50,860 nt of DNA from positions 1-50,860 of IMG/VR virus record IMGVR_UViG_3300047408_000275; one strand, written 5' to 3'. Origin of the DNA: a virus. The translations under genes were made by a program, and so were the position numbers. Below the pieces are notes generated by a model. That model saw only the letters and a program-made list of their open reading frames with translations, was not told the origin of the DNA and made no database searches. Position 1 is the first letter of the stretch. Each line of letters begins with the position of its first letter. Of this stretch, positions 28,990 through 37,579 are shown in pieces.

Positions 28990-30075
28990 ATGAGTTACGA
29001 ATACAAGTCTGGTTTTTGTGGTCACGATAGTATGCGCGATAAGGCAATGAAAGAATTTGGGCATGAGCTCAGAAGGGAAACAATGCATGTTCCTGAAAGC
29101 AATTCATCTAAAGCTAGAACTAATATGCCACTTTATAAAAAGGGCGGAAAGGTTCATGGTTTAACTAAAATGCAAACTGACCTATATATTCCTACCCGTT
29201 CTAAGCAGCATCATCAAAAGCAGGTTCGATTTGAGAAGGTAGAACATAAAGCTGATGGCGGCATGATGGGCGTTCCAGATATTGCTGCGCGCATCCAACA
29301 AGCAAATCAAATGCTAAGCGGTGCAGCAGCTCCTGTTGGCGTTAAGAGAGGCGGAAAAGTTCATCATGGGCACCGTCGAGTTCATAAAGCCAATGGTGGA
29401 ATGCTCGGTATGAGCGAAATGGGTAATCGTGACCTGGTGGCTGGCCGAAACGCTGTTGGATTAAAACATGGCGGCAAAGCACATCATGGTCGTGTAAAAA
29501 AGGATATCGGTGGAATTCTGAAAGATATTGGAAATGCAGCAACGTTTGGCATTCCCGGGGCTCTTGGCAAGGCGCGTGGCGGCCGCATGGGTAGTGGCAA
29601 GAATCAAGATGATAGTCAACGGATGTTACGGGGAGAGCCCTTACAGAAGGGTTACCACGGCCATGGGTTGAGACATGGCGGAAGAGCCCATCGTAAGTCT
29701 GAAGGTGGTCCTATGCGCGGCGAGAACCCAGGAATGGGCGCATCGAACAACTATGAGTCAAACATGAAAGGCGAGCATGAAATGAATGGCGCAATGAGAC
29801 ACGGCGGAAAAGTGCATCGCAAGTCTGAGGGTGGCCCTATGAGAGGTGAGCATCCTACACATCATATGTCTCGAAATAACTATGAATCCAATATGCGTGG
29901 TGAGCATGGCCATCATTCCACAATGCATCGCGGTGGAAAAATGCACCGTGCCGAAGGCGGAAGAATGTTAGCTGAAGGTGGTTATGCTGCTGGGGGGGTA
30001 GGTAAAATTCGGCATCGGCAGATGACAATGGGTGGCAAGCAAATCTCGCGAGCTGATAAATTTAGGCATGAATAA
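28990..30075 (+). CDS. His/Gly/Lys-rich repetitive virion-region protein (361 aa)
   Basis: GGAG precedes the ATG, 3 bases after the portal stop. From residue about 50 it consists of repeats such as RGGKVHHGHRRVHKANGGM, KHGGKAHHG and HGGKVHRKSEGGPMRGE. The protein is strongly basic with dozens of His, so it may bind DNA or metal in the capsid. Similar sequences occur beside portal genes in uncultured podoviruses, as I recall. Function unknown. Confidence 0.75.
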   Translation: MSYEYKSGFCGHDSMRDKAMKEFGHELRRETMHVPESNSSKARTNMPLYKKGGKVHGLTKMQTDLYIPTRSKQHHQKQVRFEKVEHKADGGMMGVPDIAARIQQANQMLSGAAAPVGVKRGGKVHHGHRRVHKANGGMLGMSEMGNRDLVAGRNAVGLKHGGKAHHGRVKKDIGGILKDIGNAATFGIPGALGKARGGRMGSGKNQDDSQRMLRGEPLQKGYHGHGLRHGGRAHRKSEGGPMRGENPGMGASNNYESNMKGEHEMNGAMRHGGKVHRKSEGGPMRGEHPTHHMSRNNYESNMRGEHGHHSTMHRGGKMHRAEGGRMLAEGGYAAGGVGKIRHRQMTMGGKQISRADKFRHE

Positions 30076-30078
30076 TCG

Positions 30079-30318
30079 ATGTTAGAAAAGTTTATTGAAA
30101 ACTTATTAATGAAGAGCCGGATAGAACAGGAAGTGTATGCAAAACATATACTTCCTGGGAATCTGTCGGACTTGGAGTACAAGTTTACCTGTGGAAAGCT
30201 GAAAGGATTGCAACAAGCTGATGATTTGGTTCGGTCGCTCTATAACGCGATGGTGAATCAAGTTAGATTCAGTGATATCAAGGAGAGATTAATAGATGAC
30301 GAACCGGAGCGCTACTAG
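30079..30318 (+). CDS. hypothetical helical protein (79 aa)
   Basis: Starts 3 bases after the previous stop and overlaps the next gene by 23 bases. Contains GNLSDLEYKFTCGKLKGLQQ, a helical arrangement common in small head-region proteins of phages. Function unknown. Confidence 0.7.
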   Translation: MLEKFIENLLMKSRIEQEVYAKHILPGNLSDLEYKFTCGKLKGLQQADDLVRSLYNAMVNQVRFSDIKERLIDDEPERY

Positions 30319-30748
30319 TCTTATTGAAGACTGTGAAGAGCAAGAAGCGAAGGAATGTGTTGAAAAGCATTTGGGGTTTTCTCCATTTTCTGCTTTTAGC
30401 AAACAAATCGCCGTAAAGATTTATGTTAGGCCTGACGAACTTTGTACATTCACAACAGATGAAGGAAAAGTTGTCAGCCTATATCTGCCGCCTACCATTT
30501 CTGCGAGTGATAAATTTAGAAACTGCACAGCATTAGTAATTGATGTGGCAAAAGATTGCTATATCGGAGATGAATATCAGGAATCTGGACCGTACTGCAA
30601 AGTCGGTGACTGGATAATGATGCCAAGGAACGTTGGAACACAAATCAACTATAGAGGAATTCCGATACAGATTATACCGGAAGACTCCTTCTATTGTGTG
30701 ATTGAAGATCCAACGCATATAGAGCGGTTATACAAAGGGAGAAAGTAA
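30296..30748 (+). CDS. GroES-like fold protein A (150 aa)
   Basis: AAGGAG precedes the ATG. The pattern FSKQIAVKIYVRPDE..., LYLPPTISASDKFRNCTALV, KVGDWIMMPRNVGTQINYRG and a terminal CVIEDPTHIER follows GroES-type beta-barrels seen in phages: a mobile-loop-like segment (36-50) sits where GroES contacts GroEL. It is a paralogue of the next gene. It may assist folding of capsid proteins with host GroEL; this is inferred. Confidence 0.6.
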   Translation: MTNRSATSLIEDCEEQEAKECVEKHLGFSPFSAFSKQIAVKIYVRPDELCTFTTDEGKVVSLYLPPTISASDKFRNCTALVIDVAKDCYIGDEYQESGPYCKVGDWIMMPRNVGTQINYRGIPIQIIPEDSFYCVIEDPTHIERLYKGRK

Positions 30749-31288
30749 ATGGAAGTTAAAGACTGTGTCATAAGCCCCATTATTACATCTGATGGTTTGA
30801 ATATCATCAGAGAAAATATAAAAAAGGTTGATTTAAATAGCGTAGTTGAGGGAAGTATTGAAAAAGAAACCAACATAACGATTGCAGCTTTAGAAAAGAA
30901 TGCTTTGCAAAAAAAATATGATGAAATGCCAAGGTCGGAATGGACTTTTGAAAATCAGCATGGTTTTGCACCGTTGAGAGCAGTTGGTGCTTATATCGCA
31001 GTTCAAATATACACACCGATAAAATCTGATGTGTTAATTATGGCAGACTCTGTTAAGGCGATGCAAAAATGGACTAGTAATGTTGGCCGAATATTTTCTA
31101 TTGGGAGTGCTTGTTATAAGGGCGACAGATTCAAAGATTGGGATGAGCTCCCAGAAATTGGTGATTGGGTTGTTTTTAAGGTAAATGCCGGGCCTGTTTT
31201 CAAGTATCGTGGCATTGATGTCGCCATCATGTTTGATGATTCTGTGAATGGAATAACCGAAGACCCATCTTACGTTTCCAGAGATTAA
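30749..31288 (+). CDS. GroES-like fold protein B (179 aa)
   Basis: The last 110 residues are paralogous to the preceding protein: AYIAVQIYTP, IGSACYKGDRF, EIGDWVVFKVNAG, FKYRGIDVAIMFDDS, ITEDPSY. An extra N-terminal 65 residues (helical, Lys/Glu) is unique. The start is 1 base after the previous stop. The two may form a heteromer; placed between portal and scaffold they probably act in head assembly. Confidence 0.6.
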   Translation: MEVKDCVISPIITSDGLNIIRENIKKVDLNSVVEGSIEKETNITIAALEKNALQKKYDEMPRSEWTFENQHGFAPLRAVGAYIAVQIYTPIKSDVLIMADSVKAMQKWTSNVGRIFSIGSACYKGDRFKDWDELPEIGDWVVFKVNAGPVFKYRGIDVAIMFDDSVNGITEDPSYVSRD

Positions 31289-31298
31289 AGGAGTAACT

Positions 31299-32297
31299 AT
31301 GAGTAGAAATAACTTAGATGACGAAAATGAAATCCAGTTTGGTCACGATGACCCAGAGCCAGAGTTAGATGATGGCGATGAAGAAAATGAAGATGAAAGT
31401 TCGGAAGAGCCCTCGTTAAGCAGCGATGACGATTCACTTCCTGATTCGTTGCCGGAAGAATCAATGGCAGATGAGCCGGAGGTTAAAGAGAAATCGCCTA
31501 AGAAACGAGATAAAGCTCAAACGCGTATTAATCACATTATGCGCGAGAAATTTCATGCTGAAGCAGAGTTGCAACGAGCAAAATATCAGATTGCAGAATT
31601 AGAGAAGATGCATCAGCTCTCTTCTGGTGCTGCAATGCGTCAATATGATGAAAATGCTAAAACCCGAATGGAGCAAGCTCGGGCTGCGCAAATTGCTGCC
31701 ATTGAATCTGGTGATGCTCAAGCTCAAGCAGATGCAATGACTGAAATTGCCGCCGCTACCAATGAGCTGCATGAGATAAACAATTGGAAGCAGAAAAATG
31801 TGTATGAGAGTCAGAATCAGCAATATCAACAGCCAGCTATAGAATATAGCCCGGTTGCAGATGAAGTTTTGAGAGATTGGGTTCAGGACAATGAGTGGTT
31901 CAATCCGCAAAGCGAGCGTTTCGATCGCGAATTGGCAGAATGCGTTAATCTTTGGGCAAATCAGTATGACCAACAGCTTATTCGGGAAGGAAACGCACGA
32001 AAGATTCGAAGTCCTGAATATTTCGACGTAATAGATGACATTGCCAATCAGGCTATTGAATTCCGAAACAATCAACTATCAGGGCAAAGGAGAGAGTTAA
32101 ATATGAAACCAGTTAGAGGCGGCGCATCCCCTGTTAGAGGATATGGCCAGGGAGCACAGGTCTCGTCTCAGCGCAAAGAGATGCTGAGTCCAGATGAGCG
32201 TGATATGGCAAGACGAATGGGCGTTACCGATAAAGTATATCTACAGTATCGATTACGTGATCAACAGGAAAATTCAAACAAACGTAGAGGGAGATAA
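31299..32297 (+). CDS. scaffold-like acidic/coiled-coil protein (332 aa)
   Basis: AAAGGAG precedes the ATG. The first 65 residues are strongly acidic and Ser-rich, then a helical coiled-coil region (HIMREKFHAEAELQRAKYQI), and a basic C-terminus (RRELNMKPVRGGASPVRGYG). This arrangement and the position before the capsid gene match podovirus scaffolding proteins, which direct capsid assembly and are then released. Confidence 0.72.
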   Translation: MSRNNLDDENEIQFGHDDPEPELDDGDEENEDESSEEPSLSSDDDSLPDSLPEESMADEPEVKEKSPKKRDKAQTRINHIMREKFHAEAELQRAKYQIAELEKMHQLSSGAAMRQYDENAKTRMEQARAAQIAAIESGDAQAQADAMTEIAAATNELHEINNWKQKNVYESQNQQYQQPAIEYSPVADEVLRDWVQDNEWFNPQSERFDRELAECVNLWANQYDQQLIREGNARKIRSPEYFDVIDDIANQAIEFRNNQLSGQRRELNMKPVRGGASPVRGYGQGAQVSSQRKEMLSPDERDMARRMGVTDKVYLQYRLRDQQENSNKRRGR

Positions 32298-32299
32298 TC

Positions 32300-32788
32300 A
32301 TGGCTAAAGAACCTAGAGAGAATAGAGCGGTCGGCGGACGTTCTGCCGAAAGACGAGAAGCAGAAATTAGACGATTGAAAGACATGGATTATCGAAATCC
32401 ATTATATGTTCCACCTGAATACATTCCAGATGGAATGGAGTATGCCTGGGGGACCTATAGTCTATTAGGCGTACCAAGACCATCACGTATGATGGAGCTG
32501 CGCCAGAAAGGATGGGAGGCCGTTCCAGCCGATAGACATCCAGACTTGGCATTTGCTGAGTTTGTGGAGTCAAACGCGCAGATGCGTGGACATATCTGGC
32601 GAGATGGTCTGATATTGATTGAGAGACCCGCAGAATATGGAGTGATAGAGCGCGAGCAATTGGAGGCAAAGAACTATCAAACCTTAATATCGATGCCGGG
32701 TACTGAAAACTTCTTAGGCGAACCAAGCATCCCAACATCATTCAAGGGCGATACGGCTTTGTCACGAGCCGCCTCTTTTGGAAGATAA
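32300..32788 (+). CDS. head-region hypothetical protein (162 aa)
   Basis: GGAG precedes the ATG. Conserved-looking pieces (DMDYRNPLYVPPEYIPDGME, YSLLGVPRPSRM, RHPDLAFAEFVES) recall small proteins between scaffold and capsid genes in uncultured podoviruses. No assigned role. It is followed by a long structured leader. Confidence 0.65.
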   Translation: MAKEPRENRAVGGRSAERREAEIRRLKDMDYRNPLYVPPEYIPDGMEYAWGTYSLLGVPRPSRMMELRQKGWEAVPADRHPDLAFAEFVESNAQMRGHIWRDGLILIERPAEYGVIEREQLEAKNYQTLISMPGTENFLGEPSIPTSFKGDTALSRAASFGR

Positions 32789-33001
32789 TCGAAAATTTTT
32801 TTCGAAAAAGCTTTTTCTTTGAAAAAAAGTAGTGTAGTATGGTTATAGGTAAGTTGGATATCGTCTGACTTACCTATAAACGAGTGAGCCAAATCTCGTA
32901 AAACAAGGCTGCGTAAATACGCCAATCATGTTAGTTACTTAAATGTACCTACTTGTTAAATCTAAGGCACGACTGCCTATAACGTCGGGTAGCAATACCG
33001 A
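32789..33001 (+). ncRNA. structured leader RNA before the capsid-operon
   Basis: Elements in order: overlapping dyads TCGAAAA-TTT-TTTTCGA (32789-32805) and GAAAAAGCTTTTTC (32804-32817); TTATAGGTAAG/CTTACCTATAA (32843-32853 with 32869-32879, 11 perfect pairs); ACGAG/CTCGT (32880-32884 with 32895-32899); GCGT/ACGC (32911-32922); AGGCA/TGCCT (32965-32969 with 32974-32978). The CGAC loop of the last hairpin can pair with GTCG at 32984-32987, which also belongs to a further hairpin TCGG..TA-GCAA-TACCGA (32985-33001). The two pairings exclude each other. A promoter may lie within the first half (TTGAAA at 32819), but no convincing -10 is evident. Confidence 0.55.
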
Positions 33002-33035
33002 TTCGATTGTAAAGATTTAATATGGAGATACATTT

Positions 33036-33668
33036 ATGTCATACGGTACTAATGCGCCACAAGGCTTCCAGGATGATATTACTTTATCTGGTTCGACTTG
33101 GAATGGTGCTCTTTCGATTTATCCTATTCTTTCAGCTTATAACACATCTATTTTTACAGGCGACCCTGTAGTTTTTGTTAACAACGGTACGATTGGCCAA
33201 GGTATTGGTGGTGCTGCTGGAGAGGCTACTCTCGGAGTATTTAAGGGCGTTACTTATACTGATGCTAATAACAATAAAGTATATGCGCCGTATTGGACAG
33301 CGGGTACCGCTTTATTCGGTGGGAATGCTGCAACTGCTGATGCGCTTATTATTGATGATCCAAATGTCGAATTCAACATCCAAGTAGGCACCACAAATGC
33401 TGGTGCACATACGGCAACTGTTAACCAAACCGATTTAAACTTAAACGCAAACTACGTTATTGGCGCAGGTTCTACACGCTCCGGACAATCTGCAACATTC
33501 TTGGATGCTGCGACTATTGCGGTTACTGCGACATTTGATTGCAAGATTTTGCGATTAACTCCAATCATCACGCCAACACCTAACGTGTTTGGTCTTTTAT
33601 TTAACAACGTTATCGTCAAATTTAACAATCATGTGTTGAATGGCGGAACCGGAACCCTAGGCGTTTAA
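33036..33668 (+). CDS. capsid decoration/stabilisation-like protein (210 aa)
   Basis: GGAG precedes the ATG. Beta-rich chain: PVVFVNNGTIGQGIGGAAG, LGVFKGVTYTD, YAPYWTAGTALFGGN, DDPNVEFNIQVGTTNAG. This pattern is shared by proteins found directly upstream of gpT-like capsid genes in many podoviruses, thought to decorate or stabilise the head. First gene after the structured leader. Confidence 0.65.
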   Translation: MSYGTNAPQGFQDDITLSGSTWNGALSIYPILSAYNTSIFTGDPVVFVNNGTIGQGIGGAAGEATLGVFKGVTYTDANNNKVYAPYWTAGTALFGGNAATADALIIDDPNVEFNIQVGTTNAGAHTATVNQTDLNLNANYVIGAGSTRSGQSATFLDAATIAVTATFDCKILRLTPIITPTPNVFGLLFNNVIVKFNNHVLNGGTGTLGV

Positions 33669-33679
33669 GGAGAATATTG

Positions 33680-34582
33680 ATGGCTATAAATACCACTGCA
33701 ATTGCAAATTTATTGAGACCAGGCCTAGCGGCTGTGTTCGGTGATTATCCATCGTATCCGTCACAATGGTCTGAGATTTTCGAGACGTACGATTCTGACA
33801 AAGCTGTCGAAATCGAAATCGAAATGAGAATGCTGGGCTTAGCTCAAATTCGTGGCGAAGGCGCGCCTACTGCTGTTGATAACGGAATGGGTCAGCGAAC
33901 AGTTACGTCATACGTACATAAGTACGTTGCATTGTCGTTCAGTATTACACGACAAGCGATTAAAGATAATCTTTATAAAACGAAATTCCCATTAATGGTA
34001 CGTGCTCTAAAGAAATCCATGGCTCAAACCAAAGAAATCTTAGGTGCATCTGTGCTTAATAATGGGTTTTCCGCTGCATTCCCAATTGGGGACGGTCAGC
34101 CATTATTCTCTACTGTTCATCCTATCGATGGCGGTGTTGTATCAAATCGTGGTGTTAATGCTGACTTAAATGAAGCGTCATTAGAGGCTGCAATAATTGC
34201 AGTTCAGCAATTTAGAGACCAGGCTGGATTAGTCGTTCAGACAAAGCCTGAGAAATTAATTGTTCCGCCACAAGTGCAATATTCTGCTGAAAGATTATTG
34301 AATTCTTCTTTCAGAACAAATACAGCTAATAACGACATTTCTGCGATTTATAACTTATCGAGTGTTCCTCAGGGTTATCGCGTTAATCAATATTTAACAA
34401 GCCCTTCGGCTTGGTTCATGTTGACGGATTCGCCTGATGGTTTCAAACATTATGTGCGAGAAGCAATCGAGACTGACGTTTACGCTGATTTCAATACTGA
34501 CAATCTGTTGGCTAAAGCATTAGAGCGATATTCATTCGGGGTTTCTAACTTCCGTGCTGGTTTTGCTAACTCGGGTGCTTAA
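33680..34582 (+). CDS. major capsid protein, Mu gpT-like (300 aa)
   Basis: AAGGAG lies 6-7 bases before ATG 33680; the TTG one codon upstream was rejected. The features SITRQAIKDNLYKTKFPLMV, KKSMAQTKEILGASVLNNGF, DGQPLFSTVHPIDGGVVSNR and QTKPEKLIVPPQVQYSAERL are typical of the Mu gpT-like HK97-fold major head protein family. Length and position (after scaffold) fit. Confidence 0.88.
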   Translation: MAINTTAIANLLRPGLAAVFGDYPSYPSQWSEIFETYDSDKAVEIEIEMRMLGLAQIRGEGAPTAVDNGMGQRTVTSYVHKYVALSFSITRQAIKDNLYKTKFPLMVRALKKSMAQTKEILGASVLNNGFSAAFPIGDGQPLFSTVHPIDGGVVSNRGVNADLNEASLEAAIIAVQQFRDQAGLVVQTKPEKLIVPPQVQYSAERLLNSSFRTNTANNDISAIYNLSSVPQGYRVNQYLTSPSAWFMLTDSPDGFKHYVREAIETDVYADFNTDNLLAKALERYSFGVSNFRAGFANSGA

Positions 34583-34609
34583 TTAAGCGTTTAGATCTGG
34601 AGAAATATT

Positions 34610-35311
34610 ATGGCTTTAAATGCGCCGGCAACTGGTTACTTAAATGTTCTCGTGGGCGATCCTGGAACAAATAATGCGACACCATCTTCAACGTTAGTTG
34701 GCGGTGTTCCTATTAGTTCTGTCATTGAACTTCAATCTACGACACGTGGTTTTGTTCCGCCAAGAATGACAACTGCTCAGCGTTTGGCAATCGTCACAAC
34801 TACAGACAGTATGCAGGTTTACGATACGGACTTGGGCGCATTGTTCATGAGAGCAGGCGGCGTTTGGGTATTGGCGACATCGTCAAAAAGTATTCAATAT
34901 GCAACGGGTGCTTTAACGCGCGCTCAGTTGATAACAATGTTTACTGTGCCGACAACGCTTCTAGCGACGCCTGGTGCTGGATTCATAAATGTTGTTAATG
35001 GATTTATGTTGAATCTTACTTACGGCGTGGGGGCTGCCCCATTCGTCGGCGGTGGAGATATTACATTGCAATATACAGCTGCAAGTAACCCTGGTGCTGG
35101 CTTTGATGCTTCTGAAGATATTTCAGCAGCGATGTTTACTGGCGCTGCCGTAAATAAATCCTCGTTTGCAAATGGTCATATTGATTCAACAACCACAGCT
35201 AATGGTGGAAATGCAGTTATAGCGATTACAAATGCTGCGGCTGATTTCACGGTCGGTACAGCCAGTTCTGCTGTTTGGCATATTTGGTATTCAACGGTTC
35301 CAGTTGCATAA
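34610..35311 (+). CDS. fibre/structural protein (233 aa)
   Basis: GGAGA precedes the ATG. Contains STTRGFVPPRMTTAQRLAIV near residue 45, the same unit as in the fibre at 38459 (STSGGVLIPRMTTAQI), which is common in phage tail-fibre or head-fibre N-terminal regions. The C-terminal 130 residues are beta-rich and end YSTVPVA. It may be a head fibre given its place directly after the capsid gene. Confidence 0.6.
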   Translation: MALNAPATGYLNVLVGDPGTNNATPSSTLVGGVPISSVIELQSTTRGFVPPRMTTAQRLAIVTTTDSMQVYDTDLGALFMRAGGVWVLATSSKSIQYATGALTRAQLITMFTVPTTLLATPGAGFINVVNGFMLNLTYGVGAAPFVGGGDITLQYTAASNPGAGFDASEDISAAMFTGAAVNKSSFANGHIDSTTTANGGNAVIAITNAAADFTVGTASSAVWHIWYSTVPVA

Positions 35312-35337
35312 GGTTTTTTAAACGTAAGGAGACGAAA

Positions 35338-35589
35338 ATGAGCATGGAGTTAATCAACAAGATTGAGGCTAAGATTTCTGAATTGGAAAATCAATTTAAG
35401 AAAAATACTGATTTCATTGTGAGCGCGAACTCTAGTATCGACAAGCTAGTTGCAGATAAGAATTCTGCGACGAGTGAATGCAATGTCATCAATGGTATGG
35501 TTCAGGCGTTCAGAGGTGTCATAGCAGAGGTAAAAGCGATGCTTTCACCTAATGCTGAGGCTAAACCTGACATTCAACCTGTTGAATAG
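35338..35589 (+). CDS. coiled-coil hypothetical protein (83 aa)
   Basis: AAGGAG precedes the ATG. Heptad pattern (LINKIEAKISELENQFKKNT ... VQAFRGVIAEVKAML) and an acidic/proline C-terminus. Possibly a small head or connector component. Family unknown. Confidence 0.65.
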   Translation: MSMELINKIEAKISELENQFKKNTDFIVSANSSIDKLVADKNSATSECNVINGMVQAFRGVIAEVKAMLSPNAEAKPDIQPVE

Positions 35590-35597
35590 GATTTTAA

Positions 35598-36281
35598 ATG
35601 TCTAAGCCAGTGAAAATTTTATGGCCTTTAGCGGATGTTGTTGCGGTTTGCTTAACGCAAGCTAATACGGCTGGAATCCCGTTGTTAATCAATGGGACTC
35701 TTGCAACCACAGATACGACGGTTGCTACTTATGCTCAATTTCCTGGTATAGCAAGAACCGTTTCAATAACGTCTGGCGGAAATCTTGCAGGCGTTCAATA
35801 CACAATCCAGGGAACAGATGTTTTTAATAATCCTGTCTCAGAGACGAGAGCAGGTCCAAATGCGACCACTGTTTACACAGCTCAGAAATTTAATACCGTT
35901 ACATCTGTAACGCCTGACACAACAAATGCCACAACGGTTAGGATTGGAACAGGGCTTACGGGTCAAACAGTTTGGTATAGAAGTGATTTTTATCGTCCAT
36001 ACAATGCGCTTACTGTTGCTGCCTTTGTTAATGCGGGCGTAGTTAGCTATACATTTGATACTACATTGGATGATCCAGCAGACCCAGCGGGTCCGGTATT
36101 ATGGGACGTCATAGATGGAGTCACTACGCCAACGATTCCTACTGCAACCCCAATGATAAATGCTTCTGTATCTATTATATCGACTTATTATTTTCCAACA
36201 AATGCTTCTAGGATACTCATTAATGCTTCAGATGCAGCAACGCATATGGAAATATCATTTCTTCAACAGGGGCTAAATTAA
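35598..36281 (+). CDS. beta-rich structural protein (227 aa)
   Basis: Thr/Ala/Asn-rich with repeated strands (SITSGGNLAGVQYTIQGTDV, YTFDTTLDDPADPAGPVLWD). Cys-poor and of virion-protein composition, located among head-tail genes. I recognise no named family. Confidence 0.6.
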   Translation: MSKPVKILWPLADVVAVCLTQANTAGIPLLINGTLATTDTTVATYAQFPGIARTVSITSGGNLAGVQYTIQGTDVFNNPVSETRAGPNATTVYTAQKFNTVTSVTPDTTNATTVRIGTGLTGQTVWYRSDFYRPYNALTVAAFVNAGVVSYTFDTTLDDPADPAGPVLWDVIDGVTTPTIPTATPMINASVSIISTYYFPTNASRILINASDAATHMEISFLQQGLN

Positions 36282-36506
36282 ATGAGTCGCTCTAAAAAGA
36301 TGGATATGTATCGTGAAGGCGGGGAATCTGGAGGAAAATGGATCAAAGGCGCTATTGGAAAGCCTGGTGCGCTTCATCGTTCTTTGCATGTTCCAAAAGG
36401 TCGTAAAATTCCGGCCTCAAAATTAAACAGTGCATTGCATTCTAGAAATGCTTTAACGCGTAAGCGAGCTAATTTAGCTAAAACGTTAGAAAGTTTTCAT
36501 CATTAG
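36282..36506 (+). CDS. small basic protein (74 aa)
   Basis: ATG overlaps the previous stop. Strongly basic (RKIPASKLNSALHSRNALTR, KRANLAKTLESFHH) with a KPGALHRSLHVPKG motif. Small proteins with GALHxSLGVPxGKKIPxxKL are frequent in podovirus and siphovirus head regions; a DNA-binding or packaging role is plausible. Confidence 0.65.
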   Translation: MSRSKKMDMYREGGESGGKWIKGAIGKPGALHRSLHVPKGRKIPASKLNSALHSRNALTRKRANLAKTLESFHH

Positions 36507-36526
36507 GATTTTTAGTGGATGGGTAA

Positions 36527-37579
36527 ATGTCAACATCAGGCACGTATAATTTTGGTTCTCCTCAGAATGTTGAGATTATAACAGACGCTTACGAGCGTAC
36601 TGGCGTCTTGCCTGACTTTATTACTCAGCAAAAAATCTACACTGCCTTACGTTCCATTAACTTCATATTGCAATCTTGGGTAAATAAAGGCCTAAATCTA
36701 TTCACTGTCAAGCAAGGGATGATATCTCTTAATAATGGCCAAACAGCTTATACGCTTCCAAATCATGGCATTGATATTCTTGAGGCTACGGTTAGAACCT
36801 CTTCCAGAAACTTAGGTGGAACGCCTGCCTCTGCTCCTGGCGGTATAGCTGGAAATGCGTTTGACGGAAATCCATTAACTGCCTGTACGCAAACGGGCCC
36901 AAATGGAAATATCTCCTATAACTGGGGCACTGGAAACTTTGCAATTTCTATGCTTGGCATTACATCATTTGCAACCAATGATTACACGTTGTCGGCTCAG
37001 TTTTCATTCGATGGCATTACGTGGACAACCTGTCTAACAATACCGACACAAACGTACGTTCAGAATCAGCTAACCTGGTTTGTCATTCCAGTTCCTGTTC
37101 CTGCAAGCAATTTTAGAATTCTGGAAACCGGTGGTGCTACCTTAAATATCAATGAGCTGTATTTCAATACAAACATCAATGACACGATTATTAACCGTGC
37201 ATCACGAAGTGAATACATAGCATTTCCAAATAAGACACAGACAGGGAGACCCTCAAGCTTTTGGGTAGACCGTCAGATTAATCCTGTTGTTTATATATAT
37301 CTGACGCCAGATGGCACATATAACAACCTGTTTTATACGTATACGCAGCAGATACAAGATATCGGCGCCCTAGTAGATACGGCAGGAATTCCAGCGCGAT
37401 TCTTGGAAGCATTAACAGCTGAATTAGCATTTAGGCTATCCATTAAGGAAGGAAAGCTCGATGTTGCTCAGACGTTGGCCGCACTTTCTGCGCAAGCGTA
37501 TTCCGAAGCCGCGATGGAAGATAGAGAGCGTGTACCGCTTAGGATTTATGGCGATTACATGCAGGGATGGACGCAATGA
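36527..37579 (+). CDS. head-tail adaptor with inserted F5/8C-like domain (350 aa)
   Basis: Residues 10-90 and 218-350 form the usual adaptor or tail-tubular-like helical protein (TDAYERTGVLPDFITQQKIY, SYYIAFP-type NKTQTGRPSSFWVDRQINPV, FLEALTAELAFRLSIKEGKL). Between them residues about 93-217 (NAFDGNPLTACTQTGPNGNI, SFDGITWTTC, FRILETGGATLNINELYF) resemble a discoidin/F5/8C jelly roll, a carbohydrate-binding fold. The insert would project from the neck. Confidence 0.65.
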   Translation: MSTSGTYNFGSPQNVEIITDAYERTGVLPDFITQQKIYTALRSINFILQSWVNKGLNLFTVKQGMISLNNGQTAYTLPNHGIDILEATVRTSSRNLGGTPASAPGGIAGNAFDGNPLTACTQTGPNGNISYNWGTGNFAISMLGITSFATNDYTLSAQFSFDGITWTTCLTIPTQTYVQNQLTWFVIPVPVPASNFRILETGGATLNINELYFNTNINDTIINRASRSEYIAFPNKTQTGRPSSFWVDRQINPVVYIYLTPDGTYNNLFYTYTQQIQDIGALVDTAGIPARFLEALTAELAFRLSIKEGKLDVAQTLAALSAQAYSEAAMEDRERVPLRIYGDYMQGWTQ

